The notes: generated by a model not told the origin, from the sequence alone. Shown: positions 1-9,599, counted from the first letter of the stretch. The stretch is 64,000 bases of DNA from Borrelia parkeri (GCF_023035815.1 NZ_CP073164.1:92948-156947); one strand, 5' to 3'. A program made the numbers and translations.

Positions 1-615
1 TTGTTTATTAGAATTTTCATTCTTATGAGCCTTATTTGTCACTGCTTTTTTACCACCATTATCTGGTTTCTTAGCAGCGGGCTTAACAGGACTTTGAACC
101 TCTTCTTTAGTTACACTGTTAGTTACACTAACGGTTTGTGATGATACTTCTTGAGTAACAACTAAGGTCTCTGGAGCCTTTGATACTCTTTGGCTAGAAG
201 CTACAGTTTCAGTTTCAGATTCAGTTTGAGAACTAATAACTTCAGCTACAGTAGTTCCAGCAACTACAGAATCAACACCATCTGAACTTTGACTATCATC
301 TGAATCTTCTTCATCTGAAACTTCTTCTTGCTCTTCTTCTTTGTCTTCAGAACCTTCTTCTAGACTCTTTTCTTCACCTTCTAGAGCCTCTTTAACTCCA
401 GCAATTTCACCTTCTGTCACTTTAACACCAAAAACTTGTTTTTCCTTAAGAGGAACAACTTTATCAATAAGTGATTTCCCTACTTCTTGAAGAATACTCA
501 TCCCAGCTTGGGCACCCTCCGACTTTACCAAAGCATCTGCCAATAAACTTTCAGCAAGGTCACAACCAAATATTAATGTAGTTAAAAATAAAACAACAAT
601 ATGATTTTTTTTCAT
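1..615 (-). CDS. Lipoprotein, N-terminal 205 aa (runs off the left edge)
   Basis: An open frame starts at the ATG at 613-615 and stays open to base 1, so the 3' end lies outside the window. The product begins MKKNHIVVLFLTT and has a lipobox ending IFGC with Cys18, so it should be a lipidated envelope protein. After about residue 70 it turns strongly acidic (EGEEKSLEEGSEDKEEEQEE and a DSDDSQSS stretch). A Ser/Thr/Val-rich segment follows, then a Lys/Pro/Asn-rich segment near residues 180-205. This is the composition of a long flexible stalk. I do not recognise the family. A large megaplasmid lipoprotein such as BipA is possible but not shown. Confidence 0.8.
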   Translation of the reverse strand, partial: MKKNHIVVLFLTTLIFGCDLAESLLADALVKSEGAQAGMSILQEVGKSLIDKVVPLKEKQVFGVKVTEGEIAGVKEALEGEEKSLEEGSEDKEEEQEEVSDEEDSDDSQSSDGVDSVVAGTTVAEVISSQTESETETVASSQRVSKAPETLVVTQEVSSQTVSVTNSVTKEEVQSPVKPAAKKPDNGGKKAVTNKAHKNENSNKQ

Positions 616-792
616 AATCTTCTCTTATCCTTATCTCCTTAAGAAATATTTAAAAATATTTTAAATCATAAAATATGAATAAATTAACATATAATATATA
701 GCAAAAAGTTAAAATTTTTATTTAAAAGATAAGGTTAATGCACTAAAAATTAAATGAAAATAAAATTTTAATTTTATTAATGTAATTATTAA

Positions 793-1452
793 TTAATGTA
801 AAATATCAAATCTACTATCAGATAAAAAGTTACTAGTCTCAATACTATATTCAACATCATCATGAGAGATTAAAGTAATTTTTAATTTTGCTTGCTCACG
901 TAAAACCCTAAATAGGGCCTCATTAAATGCAATAGTTAAATCATTAACCACCTTAACTGGATATTTACCCAAATATTTTTGATCTACACCTTTATTACAA
1001 ATAATACTAAAACATGGCTCATCTGATGAATTAAACTCTGGTTTAGTTATCTTATCTTTATATATAGCATCAACTCCATCAAAGACTACATTTTTAAATT
1101 TCATTAAGCGTCCTTTATCAACTACCTGAAGACGTAGAGTAAAAGATGGATGAGAAGCAACTATTTTTTCTCTCTCTGAATCTTGCAAAGACTTAAAATC
1201 GGAAGAGTCCTCATTAACATACGACTCTCTAAAAAAAATACTCTTGATGCTATGAAAACCAAACTCTTTAAAACAAGTATTCTCCCTTATCATACTAGTA
1301 TATGGATTTGAAAAATAGTGTTCTCTTGTTGCAAATATTCTATTTGAAACTAAACCGCTTAAGTATATGGTAAAAAAGAGCATGAAAAACACACAAAAAC
1401 ATATAAGCAAGAAAATATATATTTTAAATAAAAATGACCTAATCTTATCCAT
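793..1452 (-). CDS. Membrane-anchored hypothetical protein, 219 aa
   Basis: The frame extends up to 1491, but the ATG at 1450-1452 is preferred because GAGGAG sits just upstream. The protein starts MDKIRSFLFK and has one long hydrophobic segment at about residues 8-32, with no lipobox cysteine. It is therefore probably anchored in the inner membrane with its body in the periplasm. It lies 48 bp downstream of the 183-aa lipoprotein gene on the same strand, so the two may share a transcript. No family was recognised. Confidence 0.65.
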   Translation of the reverse strand: MDKIRSFLFKIYIFLLICFCVFFMLFFTIYLSGLVSNRIFATREHYFSNPYTSMIRENTCFKEFGFHSIKSIFFRESYVNEDSSDFKSLQDSEREKIVASHPSFTLRLQVVDKGRLMKFKNVVFDGVDAIYKDKITKPEFNSSDEPCFSIICNKGVDQKYLGKYPVKVVNDLTIAFNEALFRVLREQAKLKITLISHDDVEYSIETSNFLSDSRFDILH

Positions 1453-1500
1453 TCTATTCTCCTCAAAACATATTTTACTAACAAATGCCAAACAAAAACT

Positions 1501-2052
1501 TTAAAGGGGTTCAAACTTATCAACAAGATCAAAAAACTTCTGAGCACTACTTACACTGCTATTAAAAGAAAAATTATTCTTAACACCACTCTTGCGCTCA
1601 ATACACTCAACATCAAGTTTAAGACCTTCAGTTTTTGCAAATTCTAACAATTTTAAACGTTCCATCAACCCAGGATTTAAGTAAATCCAACATCCCGTTA
1701 GTTCAATTGAATCATCAAAAGGCAAAACATACTGTTCTCCATCGATTTTCAACCGATCATCATAAGATAACAATACCTCTTTAAGATCAAGTTCAATACC
1801 ATTAAAAGAAACCTTTAAAAGATTAAGGGCCTTATTAGTTTTAATATTAAAATCCAAAACAAAATATTTATTATTATCCTTTTTACTCCTATTAGGATAA
1901 TCCATATAAACAAACCCTGAATCATTTTTTAAAATCATCTTCGTATGAAGTGTACCTTCACTGACATTATGCAAAACCTCAACCGTTTCTGAAGATGAAG
2001 ATGAACAGCCAAAAATTAAAAATGTTAAGATAAAAATAATATTTAATAACAT
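1501..2052 (-). CDS. Lipoprotein, 183 aa, unknown family
   Basis: The signal peptide MLLNIIFILTFLIFGC is followed by a run of serines, a typical spirochaetal lipobox with Cys16 and a tether. The mature part is a mixed alpha/beta-looking domain with no motif I can name. It is the first gene of a probable two-gene minus-strand unit with the membrane protein downstream. The divergent 292-bp gap to the next plus-strand lipoprotein should hold promoters for both directions. Confidence 0.7.
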   Translation of the reverse strand: MLLNIIFILTFLIFGCSSSSSETVEVLHNVSEGTLHTKMILKNDSGFVYMDYPNRSKKDNNKYFVLDFNIKTNKALNLLKVSFNGIELDLKEVLLSYDDRLKIDGEQYVLPFDDSIELTGCWIYLNPGLMERLKLLEFAKTEGLKLDVECIERKSGVKNNFSFNSSVSSAQKFFDLVDKFEPL

Positions 2053-2344
2053 AATTTCTCAATACTAATTATATTGCATTACTAAAATTTCTACAACATT
2101 TGTATGCCGATTATGTACTCATGAGCACAAAATAACAATAAAATAACAATTTGTATAAATCAACACTCAAATATTAAATTGTACTTAGTTTAATATTAAA
2201 CTAATAATAAAGATGATAAAATTACAAACTTATGAGATAATAAAAACCTATGCAAAAATGCAACACAAAAAATTCTAACCTAAGTCTACTCAAAAGAATA
2301 GACGGTATGAATTAACTTAGAGATAAATTAAGGAGAAATATTTT

Positions 2345-3160
2345 ATGTATAAAAAAATCTTACTATTAATGCCCACATTGATACTTTGCTTACAATGCGA
2401 TAATGAAAAGACAATAAGTGCCAAACAAAACCAAGAACAAGTTAGGCAACGCATCATTAAACGTAATTCTTATTTAAGCCAATTGAATAACAATGGAGAT
2501 AACAAACCTGGGGATCTTATAAATCTGTCCTCAAGAAAAGAATTCAAAGAACCATATGCAATGCTAGAAGGAATCACACCCATTACAGTACCTACAAATT
2601 ATGGATTACAAAACCTAAGAGTATTATGGACAAAAAACAAAGCCATAAGCATTAAAGGATTAGATCAAAAACCCATAAAATCACTTGAAAACAAACTTAG
2701 GTATTCCTATTCAATATCACCTATTAAAAGTGAAGGAAAATTTAGTGGGTACATTAAGCCTGTTATACTATTTGAAACAATCCAGTATAATGGTGAGGAT
2801 ATTGAAGTTACAAATTTCTATCTAGATGATGATCCTCAATTGGATTTCAATACAAGAATACAGGAAACATTCATCGTGCTAACAACAATAATTGCCACAC
2901 CATACAAAACAGAACTCTCAAAAGAAGCTGGATATGATAAAGCAAATCCTTTCTGGGTAGCATATAAAAATAGAGAAGTAATAACGGCTCTCACGCAATC
3001 TCAATACATCAAAGCTACAATAACAGTCAATAATAAGACAAAAAATACTATTACTGATTATAAAATACTACTTGATAGCACATACTTTGTTCAGTTAATT
3101 CAAGAAACACTTAACAAATATCCAAAAATTAAAACTGTTGCGCCTGCTTTCAGGCTATAA
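2345..3160 (+). CDS. Lipoprotein, possibly S2/P23 family, 271 aa
   Basis: A strong ribosome site (AAGGAG) lies about 8 nt before the ATG. The signal peptide ends LILCLQC, giving an acylated Cys near residue 18. The mature part contains the blocks YGLQNLRVLW, YSISPIK, PVILFETIQYNG and ANPFWVAYKNREVI. From memory these resemble the Borrelia S2/P23 antigen family (BB0158/BBA04 type); this is recollection, not a search. The length fits. The function of that family is unknown; surface exposure is likely. The stop codon overlaps the start of the next small frame (TAATG). Confidence 0.7.
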   Translation: MYKKILLLMPTLILCLQCDNEKTISAKQNQEQVRQRIIKRNSYLSQLNNNGDNKPGDLINLSSRKEFKEPYAMLEGITPITVPTNYGLQNLRVLWTKNKAISIKGLDQKPIKSLENKLRYSYSISPIKSEGKFSGYIKPVILFETIQYNGEDIEVTNFYLDDDPQLDFNTRIQETFIVLTTIIATPYKTELSKEAGYDKANPFWVAYKNREVITALTQSQYIKATITVNNKTKNTITDYKILLDSTYFVQLIQETLNKYPKIKTVAPAFRL

Positions 3161-3357
3161 TGGGGTTCCTAATGGGTTTTAATAAAGAATTTAAAATTAA
3201 AAATACAAAAATTCTACACTATAGATTAATAAACTACAGTGTAGGATCTTGTATCATAACAACGCTAGCTCAGCAATTAAGCAAAGCTGCCACTCAAATA
3301 TCCTATGATATAGCTAACGACCTAAACAAATTAAGTCTACAAGCATTAATGCATTAA
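3160..3357 (+). CDS. Doubtful small ORF, 65 aa
   Basis: The ATG overlaps the preceding stop as TAATG, a translational coupling arrangement, and a second in-frame ATG follows after four codons. There is no signal peptide. The C-terminal half (TLAQQLSKAATQISYDIAND) looks helical and could be the relic of a larger protein. No family was recognised. It may be a coupled small protein, a pseudogene fragment or chance. Confidence 0.3.
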   Translation: MGFLMGFNKEFKIKNTKILHYRLINYSVGSCIITTLAQQLSKAATQISYDIANDLNKLSLQALMH

Positions 3358-3997
3358 CAAAATATGCATATAGTTATGTATATATATTAAACATATTACA
3401 AATAAAAATTTCCAAACAAGACACATGCATTTAAATTGGTGCAATTTAAGCAAAATTAATGTTTAAACTGCCAATGTTGTAACTTAAGACTATTACCTAT
3501 TCTTTAAGTACTTAGGTTTTTTTGGTTCACAAAATGTGAAAGAAAGATAATAATAACAAAGCTAGAATAAAATTAACGCCACAACATTCTCCTTAAACAT
3601 GCATTGCCTTATTTGTTATTAATAATAAACATATGTCAATATCTAAATAGAGCAAGTATTATTTTTAAAAAATTGCAAAATATAAATTAAGCTTCAATAA
3701 AAATTGATAACAGCTTTTAAAAGTCTATATCTACTTAAATAAATTACAAATTAATATATAACTTAAGATATACTTAAATATAGACAAATACAGGCTTAAA
3801 AAACAAGACAGAACTCTTAGACTGGCTACTACAACTATAAACAAAACATCTTAAATTATTTACGCAAGCCTATTTATTAATTAATATGCTATATTAATAT
3901 GGAATACACTTGTGCTTTTCAATCAAAAATGATAACATGATTATAAATCAATTACATTATCGTGTTAAATACAACTCGATAAGAAGGAGAATGTTTA
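3358..3997. other. Intergenic region, 640 bp, no gene seen
   Basis: A very AT-rich stretch with stops in all frames. It has no convincing hairpin. The last 100 bases contain several TATAAT-like boxes and should include the promoter of the lipoprotein at 3998. Confidence 0.5.
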
Positions 3998-4450
3998 ATG
4001 AAAAAAATTATTTCATGTGCTATGGTAGCATTATTCACTTTATTAAGCTGTGGCCCAAAAGAATGTCCTGAACCAGTAAAACTCGGAACAGGAACAGGTG
4101 ATAAATACATAAAAGTTATTCAAGATCACTCAAAGATAACAGCTCTTGCTAAGAACTTTAACGATATTAAGGCTCTCTTAGCTGCAGAAACAACAGCTAA
4201 ACCTTATCAAGAGGCTAAGTTAGGCGCTGCATTTACAGCTATTGGTAGTGATAATGAAGAAAAATTCTTAAAAGCATTGGCTGCAAAAAAATCAATCGAA
4301 ATTGCTAAAAAGAATACAGGTGCAAATCAAACTGAAATCGGCAATGAATGGAACGAAATACTTAAAAGTATAGGTTTCGCAGAAGGTGATGCTACTAAAG
4401 ACGGTAGTTTTGCAAATATTCTTAAGAAATTCCAAGATGCCTTATCATAA
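3998..4450 (+). CDS. Small helical lipoprotein, 150 aa
   Basis: GAAGGAGA lies 8 nt before the ATG. The signal peptide MKKIISCAMVALFTLLSC gives a lipobox with Cys18, and a Cys-Pro tether follows (GPKECPEPVKLGTGTG). The rest is Lys/Ala-rich and predicted to be helical (FNDIKALLAAET, KFLKALAAKK), like other small helical Borrelia surface lipoproteins. It stands alone with its own terminator at 4535-4565. Codon use is less AT-biased than its surroundings, which suggests good expression. I do not recognise the specific family. Confidence 0.75.
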   Translation: MKKIISCAMVALFTLLSCGPKECPEPVKLGTGTGDKYIKVIQDHSKITALAKNFNDIKALLAAETTAKPYQEAKLGAAFTAIGSDNEEKFLKALAAKKSIEIAKKNTGANQTEIGNEWNEILKSIGFAEGDATKDGSFANILKKFQDALS

Positions 4451-4534
4451 AAAATTTTAAGGTTTTTAAGGATTAGTCATAGTCATTTCAAATTTTGAAA
4501 TTGACAAGACTGGTACAAAAATTTCAAAGAGATT

Positions 4535-4565
4535 AAAATGAATGCGCTTTAAGCGCATTCATTTT
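4535..4565 (+). terminator. Strong hairpin terminator
   Basis: A perfect inverted repeat with 15-bp arms (AAAATGAATGCGCTT and its complement) around a single T, ending in a T run. It lies 85 bp after the stop of the 150-aa lipoprotein. The A/T-symmetric ends could let it work on both strands. Confidence 0.8.
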
Positions 4566-4728
4566 TTATATTTATTATCATATGTAACTTAAATTAGTAA
4601 TATCTCTTAAAAAAATCTCTTAATAAAAACATATAAACTTCAATGATTAACAACCATGCTAATCACAATTAAATCATAGCGAGATTCACAAATAATTAAT
4701 AACTTTAATGCAAAGTTTACTTCAAAAA

Positions 4729-4770
4729 CACTAAACAAAACATTTAAAGCCTTAATATTTTTGTTTAGTG
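4729..4770 (-). terminator. Hairpin terminator, minus strand
   Basis: 12-bp arms (CACTAAACAAAA and its complement) flank an 18-nt loop. On the minus strand the second arm is followed by TTTTTG. It sits 30 bp beyond the stop of the 308-aa exported protein. Confidence 0.6.
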
Positions 4771-4799
4771 CCTTAACTACTTAATAAAAAAACTAATTA

Positions 4800-5726
4800 T
4801 CATTTTACAGATCTTAAAATAGCATCCTTATTCTCATCAAGGAAATCCTTTAACTGATTTACAGTAATCAAATTCTTTAACACATTAATATAACCTACAG
4901 ACATCTTAATAACTTCAAGCTTCTGTATTACAGTTGAATCATTTTGACTGTAATCCTGCTCACCTTCATTTCTAAATACCAACTTAGCATCAGAACTATC
5001 GTATTTAATTTCACCTGGCAAAAATAATTTATCATAGTTCTCAGACTTAGTTGCAAAATTTAATTTTAATGCATAAGAATTTTTATCATCAATGTGAATC
5101 ATCTTATCTTTTTGCTCTAAAGCCTGCTCTAAAATACTTAAATGATCAAAATTTATCTCTAAATTAATATCTTCTCCAAGATTAGTTTTAAATCCTAAAA
5201 GTATAATCAATAAATGTCTGGGTTGGAATCCCCTTTTTTTCATTTCATTTAAAATCTCAGGAAAATAATCTGTGCCTAAAATTTTCTTAACAGGATCTGT
5301 AACTAAAAGACTTATACTTTTTAATTTTGCATCTTTTATCTTTTCCACAATTTGATTTTTTTGACCACCGGGCTTTATTTGTCCATCTTGAACATTGTGG
5401 ATAAATTTTACTTTAAAAAAACTAAAATCTATATCCAAATTATCAAAAGGACTTGATAATTTTGCTATATCAAATGAAATAACGGGAAGTTTTAACTCAT
5501 CAATTATACCTTCTGACTTTTCATTTTTCATATTCTTAAAAACATCACCGTCTACTTTCTTTAAATGAATATATCCAAACTTATCTTTGAAAACCTCTGA
5601 CATTTCTTCTTGATCATTTTGCAAATTTAAAGTTCTATCTTGCCACATAGCCTTCAAGCTTGTAAAATAACCTTGAACACAAAAAAAGAACACAACAACT
5701 AGTAAAATAATAAATTTTCTACTCAT
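4800..5726 (-). CDS. Exported hypothetical protein, 308 aa
   Basis: The ATG follows a GGGAGAAG ribosome site (CTTCTCCC on the plus strand). The N-terminus MSRKFIILLVVVFFFCVQGYF is a signal peptide or signal anchor. A Cys at residue 16 lies inside the hydrophobic core but the context (FFFCVQG) is a poor lipobox, so lipidation is doubtful. The rest is hydrophilic alpha/beta sequence with a possible second hydrophobic strand, LLIILLGF, near residue 175. Single-gene unit with its own terminator. Not recognised. Confidence 0.65.
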   Translation of the reverse strand: MSRKFIILLVVVFFFCVQGYFTSLKAMWQDRTLNLQNDQEEMSEVFKDKFGYIHLKKVDGDVFKNMKNEKSEGIIDELKLPVISFDIAKLSSPFDNLDIDFSFFKVKFIHNVQDGQIKPGGQKNQIVEKIKDAKLKSISLLVTDPVKKILGTDYFPEILNEMKKRGFQPRHLLIILLGFKTNLGEDINLEINFDHLSILEQALEQKDKMIHIDDKNSYALKLNFATKSENYDKLFLPGEIKYDSSDAKLVFRNEGEQDYSQNDSTVIQKLEVIKMSVGYINVLKNLITVNQLKDFLDENKDAILRSVK

Positions 5727-6127
5727 TAAACTTCTCCCACCTCATATATTAAATAATAACAACTATATTATTACATATATATATAGCACATAAATAGATG
5801 CAATATACTAAACTACACACATTAATGTACTTAAAACTATCTGGGATCATTTTAGCTATAAAGATATAAACCTTTATAAATTAATTAAATAATTATTCAT
5901 TATATAGAACCATGAAATTTTAAAGAAATACATCTAACAAGAATACAACTTTAATTTTAAGAAAAATATGTGTATATAAAACAAACTGAACTATAATTTT
6001 TAAAAAAGTCACACTTTCAATGATTATCCCATTAAAGTGAACTTGAAAAATTACGTAAGCTACGGTTTTGAAACTGTGGCTTTTAATTTACACTTTCCAT
6101 ACTTATTTATACTCAAATCCAATAATC
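5727..6127. other. Intergenic region with one hairpin
   Basis: 401 bp without a gene. At 6057-6082 the plus-strand RNA would form a 12-bp stem (AAGCTACGGTTT, loop TG, AAACTGTGGCTT) that includes two G-U pairs. It lies just beyond the large terminase stop, so it may end or process that minus-strand transcript, although pairing is better on the plus strand. Confidence 0.45.
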
Positions 6128-7486
6128 TTAAAGATATCTGCTCTTGGTAAAATGTTTAAGTCTATCTTTATATTCAAGGCTTAAGAGTAAATAACAAGCA
6201 CTCAAAGCATCAAGAGCATCATCTCTGCCTTTAAAAGCACCACTATAGCTATAAATATCATTTATAACATTTTTATCCGTAATTTTTAAAAACTCTATCT
6301 TGCGAGCATTAAATAAGGGTATTAGAGTACATATTCGCACAAACTTATTACTTAAAGGTTTAACTGCTGATATTTTAAAATAATGACTAATGTTCTGTCT
6401 AATAGATATCATAATTTTTGTTAAAAATCCATGCCCATCAGTACTATCTCGATCTTCAATATAAAGCGTATTAATATTAAAGTTTTCTGCCAAAACACTA
6501 ATTGCATTAAGAATCGACCCATCACTTATAGGTTTTCTATCCTGATAAACATAAGCATAATACTTACAACCCATTCTCTCAAGCACACAAATAGCAGTAT
6601 TGTCCATACCAACAGAAAATGCGGGATCAACATACATGATTGGACTTTTAAATGTATAATCTTCATTTAAAAGAACTTCATTAAAACACGAATCAGCACT
6701 AGCAGTCCATTCTCCTAAGAGTACTCGGGCCTTGTACGCAGATAAATTTTTATAAATCATTTCCTGTGTTTCAATAAAATCTTTCGAATTTAAAGGATTA
6801 TCATAAATACTAAAATTATATGTCCTATATACATCGCATCTATCAATATAATCGGTCTTAAAATAATGCGCAGGATTATCAGGATTAGTATCAAAAATAA
6901 TGATGGCTGGTTTTTGTCTAAGCCTTTTCATTATCTCAAGCAAAGTCTCTTTATGCATTAAGGTCGCCTCATTGACATATACCAAAGAAGAATTACTACC
7001 CCTAATCTTAAAGAAAGAATCACTATTTTTCCCACCATAAACATTAAGTGTCAAACCCGAAATGGTGCATGAAACATTGCGAGAAACCTTTAAATCATAC
7101 TCTACATTTAAAAGATTACATATTTTCTCTATCTGTTTAAGCGTATTGGTAAGCAATGTACCAATTGAACTTCCAACAATAAAATTATTAGTATCTTTAT
7201 GATAATAATGTTTATTTTGAATCAAAAACTTAACCAGCAAATACGATGCTAAAAATGTTTTGCCACTAGATATTCCACCATTAAATATTATTTTAGAGCA
7301 AAAATTATTATTTATATCCTCCACTATACTTCTCTGTTTAAGAGTTAAATACTTCTCTTCAAACGAGTTAAAATCAATTTCTCGTTTTTTATTTTGTGAA
7401 AAAGTGGCAATATTAATATTAAATTTTTGTTTAAATTTTTTTTGCAATTTAATAAAAACTGATAAATCATTTAACTCCAAAATCAC
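6128..7486 (-). CDS. terL: Phage terminase large subunit (PBSX/cp32 type), 452 aa
   Basis: The motor protein that cuts and packages phage DNA. The ATPase half shows a Walker A motif, GGISSGKT, near residue 70, and a Walker B-like LVYVNEA near residue 170. The RNase H-like nuclease half has the acidic centres YVDPAFS (about residue 290), IEDRDS and the C-terminal DDALDALS. The length is normal for Borrelia cp32 terminases. The start is GTG at 7484-7486, overlapping the TGA of the upstream gene (GTGA), so the two are translationally coupled. It looks intact. No portal or capsid gene follows in the window, so here it is a remnant or acts in trans. Confidence 0.9.
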   Translation of the reverse strand: MILELNDLSVFIKLQKKFKQKFNINIATFSQNKKREIDFNSFEEKYLTLKQRSIVEDINNNFCSKIIFNGGISSGKTFLASYLLVKFLIQNKHYYHKDTNNFIVGSSIGTLLTNTLKQIEKICNLLNVEYDLKVSRNVSCTISGLTLNVYGGKNSDSFFKIRGSNSSLVYVNEATLMHKETLLEIMKRLRQKPAIIIFDTNPDNPAHYFKTDYIDRCDVYRTYNFSIYDNPLNSKDFIETQEMIYKNLSAYKARVLLGEWTASADSCFNEVLLNEDYTFKSPIMYVDPAFSVGMDNTAICVLERMGCKYYAYVYQDRKPISDGSILNAISVLAENFNINTLYIEDRDSTDGHGFLTKIMISIRQNISHYFKISAVKPLSNKFVRICTLIPLFNARKIEFLKITDKNVINDIYSYSGAFKGRDDALDALSACYLLLSLEYKDRLKHFTKSRYL

Positions 7487-8040
7487 CCCAACTTCAAACC
7501 TTTATCAAAAATCTCTTTTAATTTAATCAAACACTCATAATCTTCTCTCATATCATTTAAAATAAGCTCTCTAGATATACGATCCCTCTTATAAATCTTT
7601 TGCCTTAAATCTAATTTAAGTTTTTTACATAAAATTTTATCATCACTATTACTTATTTCCCTCTCTAAATTTAAAATTTCTTCATTAACATCAATTAATT
7701 TTTTAAAAGCAGATCTCAGAGTAAGTTTTTTATACTTAAAATGAGAACTTACGTAAGAATTGGCAATGCTATAAAACGATTTATAAAAACTGTCACGCTC
7801 TCCTTCAAGTCTATAAGCTTCACATGTTGCATCTCTGGCAAGGGTATCCACATCAACATCACTAGAAGACACAGAAGAAGTCTCAGTATTGCCTAGACCA
7901 CTTGCAATCTCACCTAAAATATTAAGTTTAACTTTTAAAACGGTAGACTCACTAACATCCAAAACTTTTGCAATATCAGCCGTACTTAAATTTGACTTGA
8001 ATAAAATATTATATTTTACTTCTCTATTTTTAAATGTCAT
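7483..8040 (-). CDS. Putative terminase small subunit (DUF603-like), 185 aa
   Basis: The N-terminus holds a helix-turn-helix (LSTADIAKVLDVSESTVLKV, residues about 18-37), as expected of a small terminase that recognises the packaging site. A long charged helical region follows (residues 65-185), consistent with oligomerisation. The overlap with terL and the cp32 gene order support the call. DUF603 is named from memory. It could alternatively be a phage regulator. Confidence 0.7.
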   Translation of the reverse strand: MTFKNREVKYNILFKSNLSTADIAKVLDVSESTVLKVKLNILGEIASGLGNTETSSVSSSDVDVDTLARDATCEAYRLEGERDSFYKSFYSIANSYVSSHFKYKKLTLRSAFKKLIDVNEEILNLEREISNSDDKILCKKLKLDLRQKIYKRDRISRELILNDMREDYECLIKLKEIFDKGLKLG

Positions 8041-8178
8041 TTAAATAAATTGTAAACAAGTTTTTACAAAAATACAAGATTGAATACAATTCAAATTAAA
8101 TAAAATTCTTAAAAATTTCTTACAAAAAAATTTATTATTAAGTAAATTATTGTGACACGAATTTTGATATATACAAAA

Positions 8179-8204
8179 TAGATATTGGTTCTAACCAATA
8201 TCTA
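8179..8204. repeat. Perfect inverted repeat, 12-bp arms
   Basis: TAGATATTGGTT, a 2-nt CT loop, then the exact complement. On the minus strand TTTTG follows the stem, so it could end minus-strand transcripts before the terminase genes. On the plus strand a purine-rich AAAAAAGGAGAAAAG follows with no start codon. Confidence 0.65.
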
Positions 8205-8429
8205 CAAAAAAGGAGAAAAGTATAATTAAAAAATTAATTCAAATTAAGCCTCATTTCCAAAACTATAAACCCTAATATTAGTTATAATCCTAACATAAAA
8301 GACAGGTTTAAAATAGAGAAATTAACAATAAATTTTATATCAACTACATATTAACAGATATCACACTTTTGATTTAAAATAAAATATAAAAATTAACAAA
8401 ATACTTCGAATTTCCATCATAAATATGAT

Positions 8430-8466
8430 ATTCTCAAATAGGGGCTTAAAGCCCCTATTTGAGAAT
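8430..8466. repeat. Perfect 18-bp inverted repeat, one-base loop
   Basis: Arm ATTCTCAAATAGGGGCTT, a single A, then the exact complement. It is unusually long and GC-richer than its surroundings. There is no T run directly after either arm, so a simple terminator is unlikely. The arm shares AAAGCCCCTATTTG with the terminator at 12441-12467. Confidence 0.75.
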
Positions 8467-8500
8467 CCATGAAAAAATACTATTATTGGTATACCAAAAA

Positions 8501-8550
8501 TAAAGGGTTTACTAGAAACTCTGGTCTCAAAGTCCCTAATAAACCCTTTA
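8501..8550. repeat. Inverted repeat, 11-bp arms, 28-nt loop
   Basis: TAAAGGGTTTA at 8501-8511 and TAAACCCTTTA at 8540-8550. It lies 34 bp from the 18-bp hairpin and may form one folded unit with it. Confidence 0.55.
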
Positions 8551-8996
8551 AGGTAACAGGTCCTTATATTAAGAGTGACACATTGCATGTCAATCTGTAC
8601 TAACTATAATATATAACAATTTCAAACATTTTGCAAATATTTTTTAAAGTTTTTTTTGAAAAAAATAAAAAATAAAACAAAAAATTGGTTATACTGAAAG
8701 CTCTCCTCAACTCATTTACTTCAAAAACCAATTATATATCATAATATATCATAAATAAACACTTGATTATTTTTAAATAAACTTCAAAAAGTTAATACAA
8801 AAACATTAAAATGTTAACTCTAACATCTATGCCTTAAAATATATCTTAAAATAAGTGTTCTAAAATAAATATTTCAACATCAAAACTTTTTGATATTACA
8901 TGCTAGGTTCATTCCTAAAACCTTTGACCTCCCCATATCATTAAATTATTTGCAAAAAATCTTTAGAAATAAATCCAACACCATAAATCTACTGCT

Positions 8997-9542
8997 CTAT
9001 TTTTTCCCCTTCTTTGAAGACTCAAACTGTTTTTTTATTTTTGCTAAAAACTCTTTTTCATCCGAAAAAACTTTCTCCAAAAGAAAACTTGTAAGCTTGG
9101 AATTACCTTTATAAAATGCATAGGCATCCGGACATTTAAGCTGAAACCTTAAAGGTCTTAACGGATTTTGTTTAGATTTTTTTATATTAACACCTTCTTT
9201 ATTTCTTAACAAAAACATAGTTCCATTAATCCCATTGTTAATAACATACTTTTCTTCCACAATTCCCTCTTCAATCGCAGTAGCTATCTTTAAATATTTA
9301 TAAGTTTGAGTTCTTGCAAGTCTGTAATCTTTGGCAAAATCATCAAAATTGGCATAATTATCAAGTTTGTAATACTCATTATCTTTAATCTCTTTTAAAA
9401 CCTTCATTGCCTCAATTTTACAAAAAATCTCTTTTTGAAAATTAATCTTTAATCTTTCTTTAAGCTTGTTATAGTGAATAGATATCTGTTCTTCAGGTGT
9501 AATCTCTTTAGCTAAATTCCTCTTATTAACCTCTATGCCCAT
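8997..9542 (-). CDS. PF49 plasmid partition family protein, 181 aa
   Basis: Fourth member of the Borrelia plasmid-maintenance set, recognised by position after PF32, size and the sequence around YANFDDFAKDYRLARTQTYK. That segment looks like a DNA-binding helix-turn-helix. The frame extends to 9572, but the ATG at 9540-9542 follows a strong AAGGAGGG and is preferred; the longer form would read into the palindrome at 9564-9584. Likely role: a partner of the PF32 ParA in plasmid partition or copy control. Confidence 0.85.
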   Translation of the reverse strand: MGIEVNKRNLAKEITPEEQISIHYNKLKERLKINFQKEIFCKIEAMKVLKEIKDNEYYKLDNYANFDDFAKDYRLARTQTYKYLKIATAIEEGIVEEKYVINNGINGTMFLLRNKEGVNIKKSKQNPLRPLRFQLKCPDAYAFYKGNSKLTSFLLEKVFSDEKEFLAKIKKQFESSKKGKK

Positions 9543-9563
9543 TTCTAACCCTCCTTTGCTTTG

Positions 9564-9584
9564 TACGTACACTAAGTGTACGTA
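9564..9584. promoter_or_regulatory. 21-bp palindrome between PF32 and PF49
   Basis: TACGTACACT, a central A, then the exact complement. It lies in the 57-bp gap between the PF32 stop and the PF49 start. A second palindrome, TAGCTTAAGCTA, overlaps the PF32 stop at 9596-9607. A perfect palindrome inside a par operon is what a centromere-like site or an autoregulatory operator would look like; the role is inferred. Confidence 0.6.
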
Positions 9585-9599
9585 AGTTATAACTTTAGC

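Larger units (their letters stand above)
8041..8996. other. 956-bp non-coding gap between PF49 and terminase, hairpin-rich
   Basis: No credible gene on either strand. It holds three inverted repeats (8179-8204, 8430-8466, 8501-8550), annotated separately. It lies directly after the replication/partition genes, which makes it a candidate for an origin, a packaging site or a structured RNA. Frames crossing it (for example 8361-8588) read through the hairpins and look accidental. Confidence 0.6.

Noticed and set aside
8361..8588. 75-aa minus-strand frame
   Set aside because: Reads through two inverted repeats, with no ribosome site and no family resemblance.
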